From Carnegiea gigantea (taxonomy: Eukaryota > Streptophyta > Magnoliopsida > Caryophyllales > Cactaceae), in assembly GCA_029747015.1 (NCBI GenBank), contig JAKOGI010000536.1:371001-435000 (forward strand): a stretch of 64,000 bases of DNA, in the 5' to 3' direction. The notes beneath the pieces are model-generated. The model was not told where the DNA came from. It saw only the letters and a list, made by a program, of their open reading frames with translations, and ran no database searches. Numbering within the stretch: position 1 is the first letter of the stretch; each line of letters opens with the position of its first letter. Positions 50,199-60,475 of this stretch are shown here, piece after piece. Both the position numbers and the translations under genes were made by a program.

Positions 50199-50250
50199 TT
50201 ACTCGTCATCCTCCTCCTCTTCTTCTATTTCTTCTTCCTTTGGCTTGTGC
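50199..50250 (-). pseudogene. Possible terminal exon encoding an acidic tail
   Basis: On the minus strand a splice-acceptor-like TTTATCCATCAATTTAG is followed by a frame ending HKPKEEEIEEEEEDDE-stop. Acidic tails of this type end many nuclear and cytoplasmic proteins, so the gene cannot be named from it. No upstream exon was identified. It may be a gene fragment or chance low-complexity sequence. Confidence 0.25.
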
Positions 50251-50719
50251 CTAAATTGATGGATAAAAAAAGTAAGAATAAAATAAGTAAAGAAGAGTAG
50301 ATGTTTTTATATATTATTCATTGTTATATTTTATAAAATCTAGAGGTAATTTTTTAAAATAAGAAAAGAGTACAAGCTAAGATGACAAAGTTTCATAAAT
50401 TTGGCAAATCAAACCAAATGTATATTAGGAAATCAATTTAATTCATTAAAAATGTCAAGGTGATTAAAAAGTAGATAATAATAGGTTGCAGGGTGGCAAA
50501 CCACCCTTAATAACTTTAGGATGTAATTTCACTTACTCAACTTCTACATAGTAGTCTTATTACAAGTCAAATCTTGGATTGTGGTGGTAGCTTTATTCAA
50601 ATGGTCCTTGAATATGTGGTGAGTTTTATACAGTATAAGAGAAAAAAGCACACAAAATAATTATGGTATTATAAAGTGATATGATGCTGATAACCAAAGG
50701 CATGAGAAGATTGTGATTA

Positions 50720-51960
50720 GTTTTTGGTCAAACAAAATCACTAGGGTTCATTAGTGGGAAAAACGGTGGTGCTCGGGAGTTAACTGCTTTTTTGTTCAAT
50801 GACAGCATGAAAGAATTTATTATTGTCATCACTATTCTTGAGAAAGTGTTCCTTGGCATGTTGCTAGAGTATCCTATTCTTAATCTTACAAAATTCAACA
50901 TATTTAGTGAGCATACTATCCTTAAAATCCTATAGATCAATCAAGAAAGGATCATGTTGCAAAGCTCCTTAGACTTAAGTTTTGGTAAAGAGAATCGATC
51001 ATAGCACTGAGCCCTCTATAATGTTGTTTGTGGAGAGCCTTAAATGCACCCTTTAGGAGTTTCAACTTAGTAATAACTGGATACATTAAACATCCCTCAA
51101 TAGGCTGACTCCAAATCTCCCTGATGGTTGCTTCAAATTAGGTATGGTAAGATCATACATTATGAAACCTAAATGACTATCTTACCCCAACAACTGGTCC
51201 TTAAATTGAGTCCAAAGAATAGCCACAGATAAGTTGCTCATAACAATTGGGTATGGTGAGATCATACATTAGAAACCCCTAGTTCTTTAAACCTGATGAC
51301 CACAAATAAGTTGCTGATAATAATAGTTGGATTGACTAAGACTCTATCAATTATGGACCACACTCTAGCATCCCTCTTCTGTTTATTGCTCAACATTAAA
51401 AAAAAAAAAAAAATCTCTTTAAGCCAGGACATCACTCAAATTATTTCTCTCACAACAACCAACAAATTCCTCTATATCATTCCGAACAATAGGAGCCTTG
51501 GACAACCTCTCATTTTAAATGAGAATAACATTAAAGTCACCAAGCAGAACCCACCACCCATCCAAATTTGAACCCAAGGTATCCAAGTATTACGAGAGGC
51601 ATTCCCTTTTATGCCCATGAACAAAAGAAATAAACCCAGCAAATGGAGGAGAATTGCTAGAAATTTGACAGTCACATTTTTGTGACTGCTTACAAACACA
51701 ATCGAGATTAGAACATGTGACTTCTAGAAAACCCACACTCTACGGTTATAATAACAACTGTAGTTGTTGGTAAACTTGTACTAAGGAAACAATTTCCCAG
51801 CAATGGATTCATTTGCTAAGTTTAGTCTAGTCTTCACCAATGCAAACATATCAGGTTAAGACTCATGTACTACCTTCTTTATTTTAGTTTGCTTATAAGG
51901 ATCATTCAGACCCTGAACATTCCAGCACAAAATTATCATGCAACTGATAGTTTTTCTAGA
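50720..51960 (-). pseudogene. L1-type LINE ORF2 remnant, endonuclease part
   Basis: Minus-strand translation starts with CWNVQGLNDPYKQTKIKKVV, the opening motif of plant L1 endonuclease domains, near 51940. Further on is WVLLGDFNVIL (GDFN, catalytic-domain motif) near 51530-51510, then the linker that usually precedes reverse transcriptase, including DNNKFFHAVIEQK near 50810. Several stops and frameshifts and an A/T homopolymer at about 51394-51411 break it. Reverse transcriptase and the 3' tail are missing; similarity fades at about 50720. Known role: the endonuclease nicks target DNA for retrotransposition. Confidence 0.75.
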
Positions 51961-52481
51961 GCACTCCCCATACTCTGAGTTTTAACATGGTTACTCATCA
52001 TGCCATTCCCTTGTTGACCTTATCTTGAATTAGCCAAATGTGACAACAATTGGATGGAGATAACTTGGCTCCTCTTTCATTGTTCTCTCCTCTATTCTGA
52101 AAAATAAAAGCCTTCTAACTTTTCTTCTTACCTTTAGGTCAGCAACTTAAACTGGTGTGCAATCAACCGCAACTATAGTTGCAGGCTCCTTATCACCTTT
52201 ACTGCTAGGAATAGGTGGCTGCTCAACCCCTTAAGCAAAAGGTTCTTGACTTTGCACTTCATCCCGGATCCTATGCTGTCTAACTGTTGCTTTGTGATGT
52301 ACCTCCCGAGGGCTAATGCTAAAACTCAATTTAAGAGTGAAAGCTTAAAACCAAGAGAGCATACAATCAAGGAAAACCCAAGGAAAATGGTACGTAATAT
52401 GCTGGTTGTAAGGCAGCAAACACATGAGGTAGGAATGGAATTTAGAATCAAGGATTCTAAATGAGAAAAGGAAAAGGAAGT
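51961..52481 (-). pseudogene. LINE ORF1 C-terminus and ORF1-ORF2 spacer remnant
   Basis: Lies between the ORF1 domain (54229-54694) and the ORF2 start in the same orientation, so it is placed by position. Its translation is broken and shows no domain, as expected for the poorly conserved tail of plant LINE ORF1. Confidence 0.5.
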
Positions 52482-54228
52482 TGATGTATCTTCAAGTGAT
52501 TAAAAGAAATCAAAGCTAAAACTCACTAAGATCACAGCTTAAGCAAGTGAAACAACACGGAATAGGGGTGGCACGGTCGTGCTTAATGGCACCGGGTGAC
52601 CGTGATTTTCTGCCTAGCACGGCTGAAAACAGCAATTTTTACAATTTGTGTTTGGGATTGTGTTTGGGGTGGAAGCTAGGCCAAGGGGGTAGCCTAGGCT
52701 CTGATTACCCACTATGATGGATGTATGAAGGGTTATGAATGTATGGGATTGAAAGAAAATCAAAGTTAGAATTCACTAACTCACGGTTTAAGCTAGCATA
52801 TTCAACCTTGCTTTCCTTGAACCCGTGTAGATGAAAGGCGAAATTGATAGAGCTAAACTTAATATTTGGATACAGAAACACCACCAAACATGAGCTTAGG
52901 GCTCTTAAACTATGATTAAGATACAGAAACACCACTTAATCAAGTTTAAGACTACACTTGAACCCCACCCTAATCAGCCTAGTTAAGGATAAGCAAGTTT
53001 AATATTTGAATGTACGAATGCATGAAAGCAAAATGCTCTCAACTGGTTTTTTTATTCCAAATCTGATGTCCTTGCAAAGTGGCCGTGTGTTGCCCTTAAG
53101 TATAAGCCTAGCAAGCACCCATCTAAGCAAGCATACACCTAGACCTTACCTTCCTAGAGAGGAAAGGTATTAACTTAAGCTTAATCTACACGGTTAGTGC
53201 TAACCGTGTACTAACCTAGTTCTAGCTTAATCAAACTACATTCAAAGCATTAAACAAAGCTAATAAATGATGTTTACAACATAACCATGCTTATTTAGTC
53301 CTAATACAACCAGCTTATCTAGCAAAGGGAAAGGAGGCAGCCGTAAAGTAGAACCACTTTTCGGCTAGCCAATGAGCTTCAAGGACATTTTTTGCAGGCT
53401 TTGCTTCCCATTGGTTGTTCTTCTCAAGGCCAATTCCTTCACAGCTTGATCATTGTGCTTCTAGACAGCTTGGGATGTGTGCCACTCAGCAATGGAAGTA
53501 TCAAACCCTTCGGAGAAGGAAAACTTCAACCGTGCTCTTAAACCGGGTCCAAGGCAGATTCTGGACCGGTTTTGCAACCAATTTTCACCTCAGTAAATGT
53601 ATGCATGATTTTGTTTTCAGGCCATGGGGGGAAACCTTACGATGTATACAAATCCCCCTCAATAAAGAAATCAAGGTTAAACCATGTTTAAGTAGGTTAA
53701 TTCTACTAAAACATTTAACCGTGGAGTTTTGGACCAAAACTGACAGGTTTGACAAAATGACTTGATCTCTTTACTTCCTCTAGCTATGATTGGGATTCAA
53801 TGCTTGGACCTGAAAGTAGACATCTTGGGGATTCCAAGAAGGTAAAAATACAAGACTTAAACCACCATTAAGCTTAAGAAATCACATACCCAAAACCAGG
53901 TACATTCTAATTGAACTGGACAGTTTGTATATCTTGGGTTTATTGGCTAATTTGAGAGGGTAAATGAAGTCCAAATGGGATAAAACTTGTTTTGATGCAA
54001 AGCTGACTTCCTGAACTTTAAATACAACGCAAAATATTAGACTTAAACCTCAAAGAGGCTTAAGTAATTAAGCTTCCAAAAGACGAATTGGCTACTGGAA
54101 CAACCCGTGAGCTGCTATTTTATTACTTAAACAAAATTTGGATGATTTATTCATCCTTTGGCCAGCAAAATGAAATTACCTAGATTGATTTGCTTCTTTA
54201 AATCAAGGGCATGGAGGGATCTCCATCA
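52482..54228 (-). mobile_element. Damaged TRIM-like element nested in LINE ORF1
   Basis: A 1514-bp LTR (52715-54228) has TGATGG and CCATCA ends and is flanked at its left by a primer-site relic (minus TGGGTAATCAGAGCC, 52697-52711). The first ~80 bases of a second, truncated LTR start at 52482 (TGATGTATC) and align with 52715 onwards (ACTCACTAA and GGTTTAAGC words). Most of the 3' LTR and interior is deleted. No matching target duplication was found, which fits later rearrangement. Not the same family as 44127-47113 but similar in build. Confidence 0.6.
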
Positions 54229-54694
54229 CTTTAGAACCCAAACACTTCGAGAATTATTAGCACTATAATGATCAGGTTCATGCCCTAACCTCTTACACTG
54301 GTGGTAGTAACATGGTACCCATTCATAGTGGATCTTCTAAGGAAATATGTTCCCAAAATGATCACAAATAGAAATAGTAATAGGCAAAGTAGAGGAGACG
54401 CTAGCTTCAACTAGAACTCTAGCATAGTTAATACATTCCTTCCAAGTAGTGCACCGATCAATAAACAAGGGCTTCCTAATGGCACTGGCCAGCTTACTTA
54501 GACCATTAAGAGACCAGAAATGTAAATACAGGTTAGGAAAGTTAACCTAAATAGATACATTAATAATACCTTGAACAAAGCAAAAGGAAGGAGACCAAGG
54601 CTTCAGAATAATAGCCTGATTACTAACTTGCCACGAACCACCTTTTAAGATAAGTTCAACATACTCCTTGTATTCAAACTGAAAAATGTACTAA
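54229..54694 (-). pseudogene. LINE ORF1 remnant (DUF4283 domain and zinc knuckle)
   Basis: Minus-strand translation reads like plant LINE ORF1: GGSWQVSNQAIILKPWSPSF, then VNFPNLYLHFW, CINYARVLVEASVSSTLP and a knuckle-like Cys/His stretch (CKRLGHEPDHY). This is the DUF4283 pattern of an RNA-binding, gag-like protein. It is disrupted by stops, its front part is cut off by the LTR at 54695, and its back part is separated by the insertion at 52482-54228. Confidence 0.75.
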
Positions 54695-55137
54695 TGTGAC
54701 AGCCCTAACCCTAGGGCTAGAAGTATTAGTGTTTTCTTAGATTCTGAGCGATGCTGATGGAATTTCACCTAAAAACTGACCATTTCCCAGGCTTAAAGCC
54801 CTGCATTAAGACCCTGTAACGAATAAAAACATAAAAGAATACCAAAATAAGCTCAACGACTACACACCGGAGTCCACAACTCTACGGGCCACCCGCCCGG
54901 AGTGCACCAAGTATGAAGTTCAATAAAAGTAGGAAATGAAGATACAACTCAACGGATCACACACCCGGAGCACTGGGGTTTACATCCAAAAATAAACTCT
55001 GGCTAAAAAGACAACTGACTAATCAGATGGTTGGCTCACATACATACAGACGACTGCTATTTAATATGCAATACATGAACCAAAGTACTTTATTTACACA
55101 TATTTAGGAATTTAGGAGTACATCATATTACAACATT

Positions 55138-55295
55138 CAACTCATGAATCTACATATACATCTACATAGTTCCTGTATCTCAAGCGAAAGGGAGATTCCA
55201 ACTTGACTTTCATGAACTGACTTCTATTTGTCATTTACGAACCTGGGGAAAAGGGGAAACAAAGAGGAGATGAGCTATCACACGCTCAGTGAGTG
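55138..55295 (-). other. Conserved LTR block, counterpart of 8195-8335
   Basis: The minus strand has CACTGAGCGTGTGATAGCTC, then a pyrimidine tract ending CCCCAGGTTC, then GTATATGTAGATTCATGAG, in the same order and spacing as LTR-A. Confidence 0.6.
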
Positions 55296-57490
55296 TCCCT
55301 TAACTCCATAAAAGCAAAATAATTGCAACCAACACCGATAAGTAGCAAGTATATCACATTTATACTAATATTATCGTATTAGACAAGTAGGACTTTAAAA
55401 GAAAACTCCATCTTCCAATATAAACAAAACCACTGAGATTAAAGACCACATTTTGGCATCTACACCCCTCTAGGGAACGCCATTAGAACTTAAAGCCAAA
55501 AAGGTAAGTAGTTAAAGAAGGGAAATGAATCCACATTAATACGTTTAAAACACAAATAAACCATTTTGCCTTAAAACGAGTAGTTTACTTTCAAATTTGG
55601 TCCATTTAAGGATTTATACTATTTTCTTAATTCTCGAAATACCAAAGGTAATAACACAAATAATTTACTTACATAACGGGAAAAGAAGGTCATTTCTTCT
55701 GGCGTAAGATTTCATAAGGTGCTAAATAGGGAGATCTACACTCGTCCTATGTGAGATCTACACTCACAATCCGCATTATCTCTGGGGCATAACATAATAG
55801 TGGACCTTTACACGTCTTAGCAGAGTAGCACAATGGCAGCATCTAACCTTAATATTATCTTCTTTGGGGAAAACAACTCACGCCTTATCCTACAGACAAC
55901 CCACCTCAAGGTTTTAACACATGCCACATAGCATTGGACCTTACCCTCGTCAGGGTCTTCTAGGGTTCCCATTTCTGGGTTTACTCCCTAGGCATGTCTA
56001 CTTATTAAGCACTTATCTTAACCACTTTATTCAAACCCAATCATATTAGTTATTTAAACTTCTTCGACAAGCAGGAAAGACTTTTCCTACCTTTACGTAA
56101 GCCATAAGCCCTTTTTCTTTCAGTAATTCGTTTACAAAACCATAATCACGCTTGTTAGGTCAAAATAATTTCTATAACCATATTATCAGATTATAAATCT
56201 TTACCTTCAAAAGGGCAAGTCACATAAGTCTATTTCAAGTTCACTAACTCAAAATCTCACTCTTTAAAAAACTGACTAATATAAGTAAATCATCACTTAG
56301 TTTATCAAATAAACGTTTTATTCGTTTCTAAATTCGTTTCAAGTATTCTTAAATAAGAAGAGAAAATTTAAAACAAGTTCATGTTCTTAAAGAATCACCT
56401 TGCTCAATTCAAGTTCTCATTTCAATGAGTTAGATCGTTAAACCATTCAGTTGAATCACATTGTGTTTAAAAATCATTCGCTCCAAGCAATTTCTACAAA
56501 ATCAATCTATGGCTAATTTCAATTTTAGTAATTCAGTAGAATCAACTTATAACCCACTTTCAGTTTAAGTAATCTAATAGAATTGACTTATAGTTACACT
56601 TTTGGGCTAAATTTGCAATATTGTAAACAATTTAACATCTCGGCTCCCTTCTCAGTCCTCACAGTACCTCTCACAAAAGTCCTCAATTTCACCCAATGAT
56701 TCATCTCAAATTCATTAACTGCTCAATTCAGTTTCAGATTAACGTCCTCATATCCAATTCTCATAATCAGCAATTCGAGTACTACCAAACGGACATATAG
56801 CGATAATTACAATACATATTTAATCAGAATATAATTGCTGCATAAACAGATTCGAGAATTGACCATAAACAATTTCATATCATAACCCAATCCACATAAC
56901 TGAACAACCCAAGAGTCACCAAACCAGCATGCAACCACGACTCTGATACACGATTTAAAACCAGAATATAATCAAGCATAATCTAACTCCAAGTCTGCAT
57001 TTTTAACACAATTTAATCCCACATATAGACTCATGCATTCTGCTGAAACACGTACCACTCAACATCTCAACCAAAGGTTGTAAAAATTTTACGAAATTAC
57101 TATTAATTTGAGGAGATTAAGAACACCCACCTCTCTTCCAAGCTTACAGACCCAATTTATGGATTGAATGGATGATTTCTAGAGTGCACTGAGTACTGTT
57201 CCTTCCTCCCATCGCTGGTAGTTGCGCTACCCCTGTGCTTGGAATAGATTAAGAATATATTCTGCCCGAGATCCCCCCGTTTGTGCGTGCCGCTGCTACT
57301 CTTCGGATGACGCCCACTCTAGCTCTCTCTTTCGATTTCCTACTCTGGTTCAATGGGCGCAAAGGGTGGTGGTCTATAGGGTTTCAAAACCCTAACTTCG
57401 CAGACCCTACCTCATGTGACACTAGGCTTGAGGCCAGCCAACGGTGACGCCGCGATCTGACCGGCCACCACCGCTCCTTGTCGTTGCCTC

Positions 57491-59637
57491 TAGGCCTGGC
57501 AACGGGTCGGGTTTGGAGCGGGTGAGCCTCCATCCGCATCCATCCAGTCCACCCGATCCACCCGTCACCCGCTCACCCGCTCACCCGCATCCAATCCACC
57601 CGTCATCCGCGGATGAAACGGGTGATAAACGGGTGAAACGGGTGAAACGTACTCTATCTCATTTCATTCATTTATCGTTGAAATAAATTTCAAAAGTCTG
57701 GACAATTACATATTTAGATACAACACCAATGGGTCAGGAATCACATGCCCGATTCTTAAATACAATAATTGCCACAAATGATAAAGATAGGTTAGATAAC
57801 AACCATCAATTGTCCCTAATTTGGAGGAAACGGAGAGGATTGTCCAAAGACTAAATGTTCTACAAACAAATAATTCGAGACAAATACACAAATCTTCAAT
57901 TCTCTTCAACGAACTACCAAGTACCGCCCACGTAGAGATCATCACTAACCGACGACTATCATTTTAAAAAAAAAGGTTAGTAATCATAATTTTACTAAAC
58001 ATCTTCAAATGCTCAAAAAATATATGTTATTCAACTAGTATACCGAATCCACATTAGTGACTTCAGTATTGCAACTTTTATCTTCACTAACATTGGCATC
58101 TTCAAGTATTGTAGCACATGCTTACGCATTACTAAATGAAGAAACTAAAATGCAAGAAAATAATATGATAAATTAGTATCATATGATAAATTGAAATGAA
58201 TAATATAGATGACAAAAATCGAAGGCAATTTTATTATTACCTGAATACTCGCCAACTATCCAATTTTGCAAGTACATCATAATAATGTAGGCAAACAAAT
58301 AAATATTACATAAAATCATAATATAAAAAACCTCTTTGGAAAATAATAAGTTACCTCAACGTCTTGTTGCACAAGACCCATTCTTCATCACTAATAGCTC
58401 ACTGCACAGAGTGGTTTAGTAAGTTGCAATACTCATGCTCCAGTGTCTGTCCACAAGTAAAAGGAATAAATTTTGCATTTAAAAAAAAATCTAAATGCTT
58501 TCACGGGTAAAAACCAAATATAAATTTTGTTCATATATGTCAAAATTAATCAAATTGCAAAGTTGCCTGATGACTCCATGTCCTCTAACAACATGAACAA
58601 ATTCCTTTTAATTAACATATAACCAAACAAATATATAACAAAGTTGATCGAAAAACATAAGCTTATTCAATAGATAAAACTTTCATAGCTTATATACTGA
58701 AATTACAATTAAGATGATATATTGAAATTACAATATAGATCCACCCCCTTCTTCATCAACTATGCGCAAAACCACATATGTACCCATTTTTTTTAAAAAA
58801 GAATAATTTTGTACCTTCATAAATATTCTTTCTCTTTCCCTTTGCCAGTAGTAATGCTTCCACTATTATTTTGGGTGGCTGAACTCAGAGAGATTCTATT
58901 GACATCATTACACAAGTTCAATTTGCAACTAAAATCACTGCCCGGTCTGATTTTCTTGAATATAGTTATATCAATATTACATTGTTCAATGTACCCATCC
59001 TAAAACAGTATTAACAGAAAATGAAACACGCTCAGTTACTCACTCACTGCCAGATCTGAGTTATGGTGTGGATTACAAATTTGAGCAAGAGAAGGACAAG
59101 AAAAGTACTTACAGCCGGCAAACTAAGCAAGAGAAGGACAAAATTGAGTTTGCAGAATGTAGATCTAAAAAAGGGAGCAAGGGAAGTTTTGATGACTTAC
59201 CTCAACGTGACTGGCTGAGAATCGTGGCGAAGCTTTCCTTCACCGGCGCCCGCGAGGTGGCGGAGCAGAGGAGGTCTCAATTATCAAACCGTCAGACGAC
59301 TGAGACGAGCGTGAGCCGCTGCAGGACGCTATCAGGCTGCCGGGACAGAAAGAGAAGGAGTCTAGAGGTGGAGGGCAACTCGGGAACGACGGGAAGACAG
59401 AGCAGAGCACAGTCTCGTGACGAAAGAGAAGAAAGAAGACAGAGGACTGGAAGGCAACTCGCCTGGAAGGCAGGGCACAGAAGCAGACCAGAGCCAGAGA
59501 CCGCAGAGCAGAGAGGAGTCTGGAGATGGAGGGCAACTCGGGAACGACGGCCGACAGGAAGACAGAGCAGGGGGGCTGAGGGGCGAGAGATTTAGGGAAG
59601 AAAGAGTCTGAAGGTGGAGAGACCGAGAGATTTAGGG

Positions 59638-59725
<88 letters not shown>

Positions 59726-59882
59726 CGGGTGACGGGTCGGGTGACGGGTCGGGTGGACCATCACCCGTATCCGACCCGATCCATCACCCGGTTATTCGTC
59801 ACCCGTTTAATCGGATTTCATCCGTTTTTTCGGATCGGGTGAAGGGGGTGTCCATCGGGTTTGGGTGAAATTGCCGGGCCTA
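57491..59882. mobile_element. 2.4-kb hAT-type element, larger relative of 30399-31111
   Basis: TIRs TAGGCCTGGCAA and TTGCCGGGCCTA. The 8-bp target duplication is GTTGCCTC (57483-57490) and ATTGCCTC (59883-59890), one mismatch. Subterminal CACCCG/CGGGTG arrays and a TA run match the small element. The interior (57700-59640) has no long transposase frame. Minus-strand donor-like sites (GTTGAG|GTAAGT near 59200, GTTGAG|GTAACT near 58354, ATTCAG|GTAATA near 58240) and short open segments suggest remains of an intron-containing transposase or captured gene. A plus-strand 175-codon frame at 59068-59595 is Arg/Glu/Gly-rich with an internal repeat and is not recognised. Confidence 0.8.
59642..59724. 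repeat. (TA)n in the larger hAT element
   Basis: Pure TA run of about 41 units, next to the GTGACGGGTCGGGTGACGGG end region, as in the small element. Confidence 0.97.
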
Positions 59883-59913
59883 ATTGCCTCCGCTCTAGCT
59901 CGCTCTCATTCGA

Positions 59914-59938
59914 TCTCTCTCTCTCTCTCTCCCCCCCT
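59914..59938 (-). repeat. GA tract in the LTR-A relative
   Basis: Minus strand reads a G-run then GA repeats; same position relative to LTR landmarks as the LTR-A GA tracts. Confidence 0.8.
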
Positions 59939-60456
59939 TCGCGGTTTCCTCATGGTGGAGGGGGCCAAGTCGTAGAACGAAGGGCTCTGCCCTTCTTTGT
60001 GTGAAGGGGATTAGGGCCTCAACCCCCCTGTTTATTTTTCTTTTCTGTGCTGGGGCTCTCGCCCCTTTTCTCCGTTTTTTTTGTTCTATCAATCATCTAA
60101 TATTACTTGGCTCAATTTCACTCTCAGCCTAAATTCAAGCTGTTAATTCTAACGCTCGTCGATTTATTTGCTCCCGTTAATAACACTGGGCCTAATGTTC
60201 AACGAAATTAATTCTAAGGCTTGACAATCTAATTGTACTCGAAAATCTACTTGATTTAGAACTCGATAAAAATCTTTATAAACACTTATTAAGACTAACG
60301 TAAAATTTCAAAATTATTAATAATAATAATTCTCTTTTTAATAAAATTATCACCTAAGCAGGCACATCAATATTAATCTAACTTAACTAAACAATAAAAT
60401 ACGATTTCGTAATATCATGAACAGGCTAGATAGCTTAATAAAATGCGGGTATTACA

Positions 60457-60475
60457 CTCTCACCCCTTAAAAGAA
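60457..60475 (-). other. Polypurine tract of the minus-strand LTR element
   Basis: Minus strand ATTCTTTTAAGGGGTGAGAG directly precedes the LTR start TGTAATACCC, and GAGGAAGAAA lies just upstream, the usual end of plant Ty3/gypsy interiors. This fixes the orientation. Confidence 0.85.

Larger units (their letters stand above)
49844..50719. other. Uncharacterised AT-rich region between array and LINE
   Basis: No match to other parts of the window was seen. It holds a 14-bp inverted repeat at its left edge, a GA microsatellite at about 50156-50176, a possible acidic exon remnant, and a small hairpin GGGTGG-CAAA-CCACCC at 50491-50506. No long reading frame. Confidence 0.6.
54695..60456 (-). mobile_element. 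LTR related to LTR-A (probably a 3' LTR), split by a hAT-type element
   Basis: In minus orientation it starts TGTAATACCC right after a purine tract and ends TAGGGCTGTCACA. Without the nested element and one duplication it is about 3.36 kb. It shares ordered blocks with LTR-A: the GA tract (59914-59938), the GGGAACCCTAG...GAGGGTAAGGTCC block (about 55930-55975), the AGCGTGTGATAGCTCA block (55138-55295), and the ends. Since LINE sequence, not a primer site, follows its 3' end, it is a 3' LTR inserted in LINE ORF1. The target sequence at that end is ACTAA (54690-54694); the partner lies outside the window. Confidence 0.8.

Noticed and set aside
57444..57686. 80-codon Pro/Arg-rich frame
   Set aside because: It spans the hAT element boundary and its CACCCG repeats, so it cannot be a real gene.
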